Below, piece after piece: positions 52,101 through 60,507 of a stretch of 64,000 nucleotides of DNA. Each line of letters opens with the position of its first letter. Within the stretch, counting starts at the first letter, position 1. The position numbers and the translations under genes were made by a program. Location of the stretch: contig NC_088206.1 in assembly GCF_037126465.1 (NCBI RefSeq), positions 15,604,702-15,668,701 of the forward strand, read 5' to 3'. This DNA is from Ornithodoros turicata. Taxonomy: Eukaryota; Arthropoda; Arachnida; Ixodida; Argasidae. The notes beneath the pieces are model-generated. The model searched no databases, was not told the DNA's origin, and saw only the letters and a program-made list of their open reading frames with translations.

Positions 52101-55100
52101 CGCTTTCTTTCTTACTATTAATCCTGTATTCAGTGTGGTGTGAGGAAAAGGGGGCTTTCTAATTGGCAAAAAATAAAAATAAATAAACATGGCTCATGAA
52201 CATTTAGTTTTCTCGCAATGTAAAACCCGGAATTATTAACATGAATGTTCCTTCTGCATGGTGAAGGAAAACTGCAGAAGTTGAAGAATACTAGATATAT
52301 GTCAGGGGTGCTTCATTCATTGGTTTTTACTTCCTCTTTCCCTCTCGCAGGTGCCTGAGCAGTTGTCTTCAGTTCGGGACTCTGAAGATGAATCCCTTTT
52401 CGAACTAGAAGGTGAGCTACATACATCCTTCATATTACCCCTTTGGTGAGTCGTCCAGTTGAGCCCTCCTCTAATGAATGCAGCACCAAAAGCTATGTGA
52501 TTGAAACAGTGCTGCGCATAGAATTTCACCACGTCTTTCTGATGCGGCAGTTTAGCTTTGATTGTTAATTGCAGTGTGAATTTGTCGTAACAACATTCAA
52601 CCATGTGAATTAAAGCTAACAAGCTTTGTAATTTAATAAAAACTTACGATCTGTCGAAGGTCCCCTCCTCTTGGATCAGCACGTCCCATTCAACCTGACA
52701 CTGCCCAACCCAGGGACGTCAATCCTCAACGTACACTACATTTGTGAGAGCGCCTCTCGCCTGCTTTTCCTTTCTATTCACTGGGCACGCTCGATTCCTG
52801 CCTTCCAGCTACTGCCGTAAGTAGGGTTGCCGTATAAAAGCATATATTATCTCAACAAATCTCAGCACTAGAGTATGAAATAGGGAAGATCATATAACAT
52901 GCTTTTGTTTCTGACGAGAGTCTGGCTTCGAACACATCTAAAAAATATGTGCATTTGTTACAGCTTATAGCTGGGTCAAAAGAAAACTGCCATAGTAACT
53001 GACATATCGTAATGGATTCAAATTTGTTTTCAATGGTTCTAGATATAGCAAGAACTTCAATTGTTCTTGCAAATTGCCAGATTCTGTGAGCAGGTACGTG
53101 AGTGACAAAGAAAACTCAACCACAACAACAGGTGCATGTGGCAGTCAGAATTTGTCCAAAAGAACCAACAAAAACAGCATTATTTTATGGTGATGATTGA
53201 GGAGTTTCATTGCCAGGGGCGACTCCAGAACAACACATTCTTCAAGGAATACTTTATTTTGGTCACCAAATGAACTCAACAGCCCGATAACACTTGAACT
53301 GAACTGAATGGTTGAACTTAATGGTTGAACTGAAATGTGTGATTTGTATGTACATGTGTTTGGTTTTGTACGGTACTTCACATAGGGTTGCTGGTGATGA
53401 TTTTTGGAAATGCTAGATATGTAACAGTGTTCCGATAAAACGATTATATTTCACATTCCCTTCGCTATCGTTAACAAAGCTTTGCAGTGCTTGTTGGAAG
53501 ACTATAGACCTCTCCCTGTTTGTAAACAAATGACGTCATAGTGTTTGGCAGCGCCACCAGTTTGGTAGAGTTGAACTACGCTCGAAGCTAGAGGCGAACA
53601 AGGTCGCGCCTGAAAGCTACGTTCTTGAGGGGATTACGATGATCCCTGACAGGGATGCGACCTTCGGTCCGAGGCAGCGATTAAGTGTCCATTCGTGGAA
53701 TCCAGCCCTCCCACTCTGATATGTTTCGGTTTCAGTCTGTCTACCAACGTCATGACGTCGTGACGTTTCTCGGGTAGAGGTTTATTGATAATTTATTGAC
53801 AATGCCAGCCTGTTTATTTGTTTTGTTTTGTGATCTGAGTAATTAATATGCATAAATTGCTATGTTAATGCAGGTCAGAGGTGCAGGTGGCACTAGTTAG
53901 AGGCGGCTGGAGCGAATTGTTCAGCTTAGGACTAGCGCAATGCGCTCAACCGCTGTCGCTGTCAACCATTTTGGGGGCCATTGCAAGCCATCTGCAAGGG
54001 AGCAGTTCACAGCAGAGTTAGTTCTTTTTCTTTGTACTCTTTAGAGTTTGTTGTTAGGCAGATTTTGAGAAAGAGCATTCGGTCAGCAGGTACGATTGTT
54101 TGTGTTCAGTCCAGGGATTGGAGCCATTATTCTTTCACTTCAGCTTGCGTTCCGTTCTGCAGTCGTGTTCTGTTTAAGCGAGTGTTATAACCGGAAAATA
54201 AAGTTTTAAACTTGAAACCAGCTCTGACTGAGTAGCGTCAACCCTTTGTTGTGGAACGGTTCAAGCGAATTAACATCTAGCATGGAAATAAATACATCTA
54301 CAGCTCTGCTTTCTTGGTGAAAATTGATATCCGCTGCTTTCGGTGGTTCTAGGCATGTCGTTAGATTAAATTATCTGATGAACGTAAGAATAAAGAACTG
54401 CATGTGCAAATGAAATTGGGTTTCATGGCAGTGCTGAGGTTCTCGCTTCATAAATTGCAAAATTTTCACTCATGCACTACTTGCAAATAAATGCTTTACC
54501 TGCAAGTGTCCAGCAAACATCACGGAAATTCAGGCTTAATTCCCATGTCTTAAATGGAAAACACAGATGCAAGAATAGATTCATGTGGACCGCACTCCTT
54601 TCTTTCTGACGCAGTAGAACGCACACCAACAAGCCGTCTGTGGCAAGTGGCAGAACATGTCAGCAAGCTGCAGGAATTTGTCAGCTCCCTGCAGAGGCTG
54701 CAGGTGGATGACAGAGAGTATGCCTTTCTGAAAGCCATCGCGTTGTTTAGCCCAGGTAAAGTTGCATGGTACTTTAATCATAGATATGTATATTCAAAAA
54801 CTTTTTTCCTAATTTTTCTTAATTTTTCAGATCAACCTTCTTTGCCAGGAGCACGCCAGGTGGAGAAATTTCAAGAGAAGGCATACCATGAGCTCAGAAA
54901 CTACATCAGTCAGGCATTTCCTGACAATTGTGATAGGTTTCCAAAGCTGCTGCTCAGGTAAGAGGATGCAAATTTCTCTTAAAACATTCCACACCAATTG
55001 ATCCTGTCTTCGTGCTTTGATTCCTTTGGAGAACCTCTGGTTACTCCTGCTCTCTTTGGACCGAACTTCACCGCATAGCACGCTCCTAGCCAACCATCAT

Positions 55101-56283
55101 CCAGAATAACATTGTTTTGCACCCCCGGATTGCTAAAAACAGGAGGTGTACGCGTTCTCGTCACATTTATGCAGTTGCGTTAATTGTCGCAAAAAAAATT
55201 CGCTGGATGATTATGATAGCCCGTAATGCGAAATTTTTCAGGTAGCACCCCTATCCCAGTTCGCGAAGTAGTCGCGAAGTCGTTTTCCACATTGGTTATC
55301 TTAAGCTAAAGTACAATTAGAGCCTGAAGTTTTAGGGTTTTACCCGATTTTTCCCCGAATTTGCACCCCGAATTGAAGGCTGACCCTTTAGGGTGAAACC
55401 CGATTTTTACCCTGCAAATTTCCCTCACTGGGACATCTGTAGGAATGCACTAGCATACTTGTTTGGCAGCAAGTGCAGTTACATCACTGTTTGTACCGGG
55501 CCAGTACAGTTAGTTTGAGTAACTGAGCCCGATTGCTTCCCGAGTTTAGCATACTGGATGTTTTTCCACCCGAATTTGCACGAATTTAGAGCGCACATTT
55601 ATTTACCCGGTTTCCCCCCCCCCCCCCCCCCCCGAATTTAGAAAAAAATATTTCCCAAAAACTTCAGGCTCTAAGTACAATCCATCTGCGTTGGTCCTGC
55701 AGCACCGGCAATTTCGTAAAGCAGGCTTCACCTCATGCAGGGAAGCATCAGGTGAAGCCCACTTTCTCGAAGTGTTGTTAATACGTGTTCGGCAAATAGT
55801 CGAATATTCAGAAAAACCGAATACTTTGAGTGATTGACATTCGATTCGAATTCGGGAACTCGAATATTCGCACACCCCTACTATAATCATGTGCAGAGAT
55901 CATCAGCTCCATGTTTTGGTTTTTGTCTTCAGGCTTCCAGCACTGCGCACATTGCAGTCGAGTGTGACGGAAGAGTTATTTTTTGCGGGACTGATTGGCA
56001 ACGTGCAGATAGATAGCATCATTCCGTACATCCTCAAGATGGACTCAAGCGAGTACGCCATGGAAGCGGGTGAGTGGCAGGTTTCATATCCGGTGGATGC
56101 AGGTGCAGTTGATATACATTCCGATATACATTCTCTAATACTCGCACCTGTTTTTCTCTCTCTCTTTCCCTCCCTTCAGGTACGACAGCGTCAGATGAAA
56201 GGTCTGTGTTTTTTTCTGCAATGCAATTTAGAATTTGGTTGGTCAGAACCGAACCACCCTTTTTTTTGCTCTGGTCCGACTGA
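43060..56283 (+). CDS. Hr78: HR78-like orphan nuclear receptor (NR2D/NR2C, TR2/TR4 family), 14 coding exons
   Basis: Spliced coding sequence: 43060-43162, 44172-44269, 44341-44566, 47718-47897, 49289-49449, 49524-49557, 51791-51957, 52351-52411, 52660-52816, 53874-54016, 54567-54755, 54831-54957, 55933-56069, 56180-56283. It totals 1887 nt (628 aa plus stop), every intron is GT-AG, and every junction keeps phase. Family knowledge: HR78/TR4 proteins are nuclear transcription factors that bind AGGTCA-type direct repeats; insect HR78 acts in ecdysteroid responses and growth. Seen: a C4 DNA-binding domain with all eight zinc-binding cysteines (134, 137, 151, 154, 170, 176, 186, 189), P-box CEGCK, a TR2/TR4-type [14 protein letters not shown] segment, and a ligand-binding domain with [20 protein letters not shown] and the block [20 protein letters not shown]. 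The basic tract RSIRKQLGY and [11 protein letters not shown] favour HR78 over vertebrate TR4. The length fits the family (about 600 aa). The start ATG has an in-frame TGA upstream at 43030. The C-terminal exon is uncertain. Confidence 0.93.
44172..44269 (+). CDS. Hr78: Hr78 coding exon 2
   Basis: Residues 35-67, a serine/aspartate/glycine-rich stretch ([19 protein letters not shown]) in the N-terminal A/B region, probably disordered. The acceptor is ACAG at 44168-44171 and the donor is GTAAGT at 44270, phase 0. The following intron is only 71 nt (44270-44340). I identified the exon because its frame joins exons 1 and 3 without a stop and gives sensible low-complexity acidic sequence. Confidence 0.8.
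44341..44566 (+). CDS. Hr78: Hr78 coding exon 3 (N-terminal region and first half of zinc finger 1)
   Basis: Residues 68-142. It ends in [11 protein letters not shown], so the first two zinc-binding cysteines (134, 137) lie here and the other pair lies in exon 4, across a 3.15-kb intron. The preceding segment ([20 protein letters not shown]) has no family assignment I recognise. The donor is GTCAGT at 44567, phase 1. Confidence 0.9.
44594..45842. repeat. ~110-bp tandem repeat in Hr78 intron 3, interrupted
   Basis: Six units contain (G)GAAAATATTTTGGGCCCAA, GGTTCCTAATTAAGCATG and CCTACCAGGGATTGTGGT. One unit is at 44594-44690, then a foldback insertion, then five head-to-tail units at about 45291, 45401, 45511, 45622 and 45742. 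Poly-A stretches inside each unit vary in length. Short frames across it (45239-45460, 45600-45920) merely translate the repeat. Confidence 0.88.
44692..45285. mobile_element. Foldback element inserted in the tandem array
   Basis: The outer parts are imperfect long inverted repeats: GTTAAAAATATATCTCC plus AGAATAAACC on the left pairs with GGGAGATATAATTTTAAC on the right. The centre holds degenerate GGTTAGTTTAG repeats. It splits unit 1 from unit 2 of the array. Exact ends are uncertain by a few bases. Confidence 0.65.
46986..47435. mobile_element. MITE, 450 bp, in Hr78 intron 3
   Basis: The left end TAGGGCCTGACTTTTTGGGG pairs with the right end CCCTAAAAAGTCGGGCACTA, continuing through GTTATA. 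Inner flanks carry CGGGT-type motifs like the other intronic MITEs. A fragment at about 41687-41755 (TAGGGTCCGGACTTTTAGG) looks like a truncated relative. Confidence 0.75.
47490..47662. mobile_element. Tigger-like MITE, 173 bp, copy 1
   Basis: The ends CAGTGAACCCTCGTTACTAT and GTCATAATAACGAGAGTTCA then CTG are inverted repeats flanked by TA (47488-47489, 47663-47664). It lies 55 bp upstream of exon 4. An almost identical copy is at 60772-60944. Confidence 0.9.
47718..47897 (+). CDS. Hr78: Hr78 coding exon 4 (DNA-binding domain)
   Basis: Residues 143-202, starting [18 protein letters not shown] and ending [14 protein letters not shown]. It supplies cysteines 151, 154, 170, 176, 186 and 189 with the C-X2-C and C-X5-C-X9-C-X2-C spacing expected of nuclear receptors, plus the recognition helix with P-box CEGCK. 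The donor is GTGAGT at 47898, phase 1. This exon is the strongest evidence for the gene. Confidence 0.97.
48032..48378. mobile_element. MITE family TAGAGCCTGAAG, copy 1 (Hr78 intron 4)
   Basis: Terminal repeats TAGAGCCTGAAGTTTT and AAAACTTCAGGCTCTA are perfect. The interior has GTAAAAATC and AAATTC(A/G)GGGAGAAATC motifs. It is the same family as 48460-48802 and 55318-55673. Confidence 0.9.
48460..48802. mobile_element. MITE family TAGAGCCTGAAG, copy 2 (Hr78 intron 4)
   Basis: The same 16-bp terminal repeats and same orientation as copy 1, about 80 bp downstream of it. Divergence between the copies is visible throughout, so this is not a very recent tandem duplication. Confidence 0.9.
49289..49449 (+). 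CDS. Hr78: Hr78 coding exon 5 (DNA-binding domain C-terminal extension and hinge)
   Basis: Residues 203-256. It opens SVQSERKP, the family-typical continuation after the second finger, followed by a serine/leucine/proline-rich hinge ([13 protein letters not shown]). The acceptor is TTTGCAG at 49282-49288. I chose donor GTGAAC at 49450 (phase 0) because it joins in frame with exon 6. An earlier GTGACC at 49409 is the alternative donor. Confidence 0.85.
49524..49557 (+). CDS. Hr78: Hr78 coding micro-exon 6
   Basis: A 34-nt exon giving [11 protein letters not shown], between a 74-nt intron and a 2.2-kb intron. The acceptor is TTTCCAG and the donor is GTAGGG. The phase (0 in, 1 out) matches both neighbours and restores the frame for exon 7. 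It could be skipped in some transcripts, but skipping would break the frame. Confidence 0.7.
49618..50520. mobile_element. TIR element with GTGTGCGAATATTCG ends (Hr78 intron 6)
   Basis: The left end AAGGGTGTGCGAATATTCGAG and right end GATTCGCACACCCCTA are inverted repeats embedded in AT/TCG-rich sub-repeats. A partial inverted copy is at 55681-55880. No transposase frame. Confidence 0.7.
50820..51545. repeat. Long imperfect hairpin (~730 bp) in Hr78 intron 6
   Basis: The left arm starts ATACATTCGC and the right arm ends in its complement near GCGAAATACATGCG. The arms pair along their whole length (ATCAAAGATAGGAGATTGACCC with GGTCAATCTCCC; GCGCTCCCGTTTTCC with GGAAAACGGGAGCGC) around a loop near 51175-51195. 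Only scattered mismatches and small indels occur. It may be a MITE that is nearly all terminal repeat. Confidence 0.88.
51791..51957 (+). CDS. Hr78: Hr78 coding exon 7 (TR2/TR4-type linker)
   Basis: Residues 268-323. It contains [14 protein letters not shown], closely resembling a conserved hinge segment of TR2/TR4, then a serine-rich stretch. The acceptor is TTCTTCGCAG and the donor is GTGAGT at 51958, phase 0. Confidence 0.9.
52351..52411 (+). CDS. Hr78: Hr78 coding exon 8
   Basis: A 61-nt exon, residues 324-343, ending in the acidic run [12 protein letters not shown]. The acceptor is CCCTCTCGCAG and the donor is GTGAGC at 52412, phase 1. It links the hinge to the ligand-binding domain. 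Confidence 0.85.
52660..52816 (+). CDS. Hr78: Hr78 coding exon 9 (start of ligand-binding domain)
   Basis: Residues 344-395. [16 protein letters not shown] followed by [20 protein letters not shown] is nearly the same as in TR4 and includes the nuclear-receptor ligand-domain signature around W385. The donor is GTAAGT at 52817, phase 2. The acceptor (TCGAAG) has a weak pyrimidine tract but is fixed by frame and homology. Confidence 0.93.
53505..53784. mobile_element. MITE with TAGACCTCTCCC ends (Hr78 intron 9)
   Basis: The left end TAGACCTCTCCCTGTTTG with AAATGACGTCAT pairs imperfectly with the right end ATGACGTCGTGACG and CTCGGGTAGAGGTTTA. The phrase TTTGTAAACAAATGACGTCA resembles the ACAAACATGTGACGTCACG of the 15.5-16.2 kb array, so the two may be related. 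Confidence 0.6.
53874..54016 (+). CDS. Hr78: Hr78 coding exon 10 (ligand-binding domain)
   Basis: Residues 396-443. It includes [15 protein letters not shown] and [13 protein letters not shown], which align with the TR2/TR4 ligand domain. The acceptor is TAATGCAG. The donor GTTAGT at 54017 is weaker than consensus, but the next in-frame codon would be a TAG stop (54019-54021), so splicing there is required. Confidence 0.88.
54567..54755 (+). CDS. Hr78: Hr78 coding exon 11 (ligand-binding domain)
   Basis: Residues 444-506. It includes [20 protein letters not shown] and [16 protein letters not shown], matching helices of the TR4 ligand domain. The acceptor is ACACAG and the donor is GTAAAG at 54756, phase 1. 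The next intron is 75 nt. Confidence 0.92.
54831..54957 (+). CDS. Hr78: Hr78 coding exon 12 (ligand-binding domain)
   Basis: Residues 507-548. [20 protein letters not shown] corresponds to the IEKFQEKA region of TR4. The acceptor TTTTTCAG is strong and the donor is GTAAGA at 54958, phase 2. Confidence 0.93.
55318..55673. mobile_element. MITE family TAGAGCCTGAAG, copy 3 (Hr78 intron 12, inverted)
   Basis: The ends TAGAGCCTGAAGTTTT and AAAACTTCAGGCTCTA are perfect. The interior is the reverse complement of copies 1 and 2 (TTTACCCTGCAAATTTCCC). A C run of about 20 bases lies at 55614-55633. Confidence 0.9.
55681..55880. mobile_element. Partial inverted copy of the 49618-50520 element
   Basis: It reads CATCTGCGTTGGTCCTGCAG, then AGCATCAGGTGAAGCCCACT, and ends CGAATATTCGCACACCCCTA, the complement of 49621-49840. 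It starts directly after the preceding MITE and ends about 50 bp before exon 13. Confidence 0.8.
55933..56069 (+). CDS. Hr78: Hr78 coding exon 13 (ligand-binding domain, C-terminal helices)
   Basis: Residues 549-594. [20 protein letters not shown] and [16 protein letters not shown] are near-identical to TR4. The acceptor is TTGTCTTCAG and the donor is GTGAGT at 56070, phase 1. The residues after LKM (DSSEYAMEA) still resemble the family (TAEYNG in TR4). Confidence 0.95.
56180..56283 (+). CDS. Hr78: Hr78 putative last coding exon
   Basis: After a strong acceptor (CTCCCTTCAG at 56170-56179) the frame reads [20 protein letters not shown] and stops at TGA 56281-56283. This tail has no family similarity, whereas TR2/TR4 end about 14 residues after LKM. 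Alternatives are unspliced read-through of intron 13, which stays open to 56320, or splicing of exon 13 to an acceptor at 60000, which would stop after one codon. Treat the last 34 residues as provisional. Confidence 0.5.
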
Positions 56284-56434
56284 GACCAGCATGGACGCTT
56301 CCTCACACTGTGTTTGGTAGATACTTTCCAGGCCTCTCAGCCAGTCTGGAATTTCTCTCCACTGCTTACGATTTTCGCGCTTATAAAGCATTACCTCAGC
56401 TTTTCCAAACCAATGCCCCCCCTGCATAACAGAG

Positions 56435-57845
56435 CAGTAAAAGCTCGTTAATTCACCACTCGTTAATTCAAATTATCGGATAATTCGAACCAGAATTGAC
56501 GGTCCCGCCAACCCCCCATAGACACGCGTGTAAAACGCCCCTCGTTAATTCGTGCGCGAACCGCGCCCGCTGCGGGTAATTCGAACTGAGCACCACCTCA
56601 CGTGCGAAAAAAAAAGTAGATTGTCAAAGTTTTCGCCGCCGACGGATAGGCGTCTCCGTAAACAAGAGGTTGCTTTGGAGGTCGCCCGGTTGTCCTCTTT
56701 AGTTTCCTTCTTTCTTGTCCCGTGATCTCTCGTGCTGCTGTTTCCACGTGGCTGATCGTCGAGCCTCGCCACTCCCCACGGTGTTTGTCGGCAGTTTTTT
56801 TCTTTGTGTGTGTGTGTGCGCGGGCGCACGTGGTTTTGCATTCGTCACGCCGTCGTCGGAAAGAGGAAAATACCGCTCCAAGACGCCGAAGGACAAAATC
56901 TGGATTCTGCGTGAAGTCGACGAAGGAAAAATAATCGAAGCTGGAGATAGCCAAGAAGCACGACATCCCAAGAAGCACATTGTCTACCTATGTCCTAAAC
57001 AGAAGAACCATTGAAGAGGCATACGAAGCCGAAGCATTTGCTTCTGACAGCCGACAGGAAACGGTTAAGGACTGCTAAGCACCCGGACTTGGAGCGTGCC
57101 CTTCTCACGTGGATAAAGGATCTAAGAAGCAGAGACATACCACTCAGCAGTCCAATCATCATGACGAAGGCAACTGACTTCGCGCTTCACTTAAACCACA
57201 GTGATTTCGCCGCATCTGAAGGTTGGTTCCAACGCTTCCGAGAAAGGCATAACCTGGTTTTCCGGACAATCAGTGGGGAAGCTAAATAAATTTGTTGTTG
57301 CCGACACGGAGGCTTCTTGCAGTGCTGCAGCACTGGAGGTGGCCTGTGAGGATATCAGTGGCGTGCTGCCTGAGGTGTTCTATGATGTGAACTTCAGTGA
57401 TTACGTCGATGTGGACAGTGGTGTGGCGGTCTGCGGTGCACTGACTGACGAGGGCATTATTTGTGAGGTTGTCGGCAGCGAGGACGCGGCTACGGGCATT
57501 TGCGACGACGATGACGAGGGTGAAGAGAAGGACCCTCCGGTGTTGCCCGTCTGCGTCGCAAGTGATGGAGGCGCTCAATGTTGCGCGTCTCTTTTTCTCT
57601 TGTGAAGAGAACGAAGAAGGCTCACTGCGTCATGTTCACGCGCTCGAACAAAGTTTGTCAGTGATTGTGTTCAAGGAAAAGAAGCAGAGAATTATCACAG
57701 ACTTTTTTTTCGAAATAAACTGCCGATTCCGCTATTACCGGCGCTGAGTACGTCTCCATATTCTTGTACATTCGTTAATTCAAACTCCGGTTAATTTGAA
57801 CCTTTTTTTAGTCCTCGTGAAATTCGAATTAACGAGCTTTTACTG
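56435..57845 (+). mobile_element. Tigger/pogo-type DNA transposon, internally deleted
   Basis: Terminal inverted repeats CAGTAAAAGCTCGTTAATTC (56435-56454) and its exact complement (57826-57845). TA follows on the right; the left flank is AG, so one half of the TA duplication is lost. Inside are remains of a CENP-B-like transposase (see the pseudogene entry). At 1.4 kb it is shorter than a complete Tigger, and the catalytic region is missing. Confidence 0.9.
56868..57747 (+). pseudogene. Broken Tigger transposase: DNA-binding part and C-terminal tail, no DDE core
   Basis: Pieces lie in different frames. KDKIWILREVDEGK (about 56895-56930), then IAKKHDIPRSTLSTYVLNRR (about 56945-57010) form a CENP-B N-type helix-turn-helix. 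ALLTWIKDLRSRDIPLSSP to FQRFRERHNLVFRTISGEA (57090-57285) is a Tc5/CENP-B-type second DNA-binding domain. Then DYVDVDSGVAVCGALTDEG (57399-57460) and FKEKKQRIITDFF (57670-57710) are the acidic tail and C-terminus. The roughly 200-residue DDE/DDD domain between them is absent. Frameshifts and a TAA at 57287 rule out a full product. Confidence 0.85.
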
Positions 57846-58112
57846 TATATAGCAAAAGCGTGGTGTGACCGTTGGCAGGCAAACGGCTGCACAGAGGCCA
57901 TAAACCAGCACGTGTCAAAAACCATATCTTTGTGCTGCTGTTTCTCATAAGCAAACAGGTACGGTAATGGCTTTTGCAAGTTTTGTGGGGTTCATTATGA
58001 TGAGCTATCTACACTGTAACATTTTATTGCTCAACACAATGTCTATGAATAGATTATACAATCAGCGCAGGTATTGACATTTTACGTGCATGTACAGTGA
58101 CCTTGTCTAAGG

Positions 58113-58114
58113 TG

Positions 58115-58173
<59 letters not shown>

Positions 58174-58276
58174 GACACAGACAGACAGACAGACAGACAC
58201 AGACAGACAGACACAGACAGACAGACACAGACAGACAGACACAGACAGACAGACAGACAGAGAGAGAGAGAGAGAT
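58113..58276. repeat. Compound microsatellite (CT)n(CA)n(GACA)n(GA)n
   Basis: CT dinucleotides (58113-58140), CA (58141-58168), CAGA/CACAGA tetra- and hexanucleotides (58169-58260), then GA (58260-58275). The ERERERE and VCLSVCLC frames across it are artefacts. Confidence 0.96.
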
Positions 58277-58320
58277 ACAGATAGTCGGAGCTAACCGCTG
58301 TATTTTCGCATAGCTCTAAG

Positions 58321-59530
58321 CAGGGTGTCGAGCCGCAAAAAACACGGGTTCGGTTCGGGTTCGGGTTCGCGTTGTTTTGATTTCGTTCCGGTTCAGTTCC
58401 GGTTCGGCCACGCCAAAAACCGAACCGGTTCGCAAACCGGTTCGCAGCCCCGAACCGGTTCGCGAACCAGTTCAACGCTTCCGTTTTATATGTTCCATAA
58501 AACTGCTTTTATCAGGAAATGCGTGGCTAATAGCTTACTGCTGTTGTCTGCATTGACGTCTTTAGCGGTGAGGTAGCTCTTTAGCGAGAGAAATAAGAAA
58601 TGGATGAACACTTATTGCAAATAGAGTCCACGCTGATGAAGCGGTGTTGTCCCGCTACTTTCTGTTCCCAAAATCACTTTTTCACATGCACAGTGCCAGC
58701 AAGATAAACTTAAAGAAAGCCTAATAAGATGGACAGCGTATAAGATAGACGACAGTACTTGCCGGCACACTGCCTTCGCAGCGTGAATCGATCTGAAACC
58801 GTACTGAAGCATGTCGAAAATAAGCCTGCCGGTCTTACTCTGTCTGAGCTCACAGCAGTGTACTAGTTAATCCACCTCACAAAGGCAATGTATCACGACA
58901 CAACTGCACTACCAATAAGCAGAACCACATTTACTTTTCAAACCACGACCAATCAAACAGGCACCGTTCTGCGTACGCTCCTTCTCCACTTCTCATGTTT
59001 CTGACTTGTTTAATTTTTACTGCTCACGTGTAAAAAGAAATCTTGGGCGCTTATTTGATCACATATTCGTCGTGTAGAGCTACATAACTGGCCTACTCCA
59101 TTCCTGTTGCATTCGTCCGCGTGGCACCTCGTCTCTGAAGAGAAGACGCCGCATCACCGCGTGCGTGGGGCGCCAGCCGCGGCGCTCACAAGGACAACTG
59201 CGCTTCAACATGTTAAAAAGATGCTGAAAGTATACTTACTATACGTCGTCGTCTGACTGCTAGGTGAAAATTTCTGAAATCCATGATACAGGCGCGTGAT
59301 GATGATACCGATGTGTCTTCGTTCGGGGATAGAGAGGAACTCTTGTGCTGACTTCTATGTCCGAACCGTTTTGTTGCGAACCGGTTACCGCTATTACTTT
59401 TTATGGTTCTGCTCCGGTTCGGGTTCAGCAGTGTTCTGAAAATTTCGGTTCGGGTTCGGGTTCGGTTCCGGCAAAAATAACGGTTCGGGTACGGTTTTCG
59501 GTTCGGGTTCGGGTTCGGTTCGACACCCTG
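58321..59530. mobile_element. hAT-type non-autonomous element, 1210 bp, perfect 8-bp duplication
   Basis: The ends CAGGGTGTCGAGCCG and CGGTTCGACACCCTG are inverted repeats, followed inward by GGTTCGGGTTCGGG sub-repeats on both sides. The duplication GCTCTAAG is exact (58313-58320, 59531-59538). No transposase frame; the longest frame is 83 codons and repeat-derived. Confidence 0.93.
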
Positions 59531-59641
59531 GCTCTAAGGGATCCCTCCACATACAAGAAGTGCTGCAAAGGCTATTGAATGCAGACAAGGGACCCCTCAG
59601 GGCTGAGCGAGAATATGGCATTAGGCAGTAAATGTCTAAAC

Positions 59642-59855
59642 CAGGAAAGGGTAACAGACATATTTTCGTTACCATTTCTATTTTCGTTACTGCTATATTT
59701 TCGTTTCCGTTATCAGTTACTGATGCCAGCTTTTCAATTTCGTTCCCGGTAATGGAGGACCGTGGTATGTGTTTCCGTTTTCGTTATTGTTCCCATCTCT
59801 AATTTCGGTAATATGCCATTTCTGTCTTCGTTGCCATTACTGTTACCCTTCCCTG
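59642..59855. mobile_element. hAT-type MITE, 214 bp
   Basis: The ends CAGGAAAGGGTAACAG and CTGTTACCCTTCCCTG are inverted repeats with one mismatch. The flanks are GTCTAAAC (59634-59641) and GTTTAAAC (59856-59863), 7 of 8 identical. The interior repeats TTTTCGTTAC motifs. Confidence 0.88.
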
Positions 59856-60507
59856 GTTTAAACTTCAAGCAGCTACCAAGCACTAGGCAAGGTTGCTCGG
59901 TTCTGACCAGACAGTCTTATCATTGTAAGTGTAACCCTTGAGCATATCCAGGAATGAAACAAAGAAGTAATAACAACATTATTATTTATTTATTTTTCAG
60001 GCTAAAAGACTAGCCCTTCATGCTGCTGCTCTCACATTCTTCATGGAACGATCCCGGTTACTTTCAGATTCTCTAGCCGAGTTGCAGTGTATTTAATATG
60101 AAAGAGAGTGAGGTGGAGTGAGCTTTCATGCACTTCATATATATATATACGATATATAGAGATATATATGTGTATATATATTATATATTTATATTTGAGA
60201 GGATATGAAATATGGATGACGATGGCAAGAAGGATACCTGCGTGTGCGTCAACTGATGTATAATTTATGAGAGGCATGCAACTGTCTGTGATTTTCTTAT
60301 TTTGCCGAGTGAGCTTATCACAGCATCGCTGTTTCTGCACAAGTGTTTGTAGCACCTTCTGTCAAAGTGCACGTGCACTGTTATTGGCATTTTAAATTGG
60401 CATGCCCGTTGGCTGTTTTACATGTGTTACACTAACACGAACAGGCGTGGCATCTGGCTGATACACTTTGTGTGTATTGTGTAGTGACAGAGTCACATTA
60501 ACGTACA

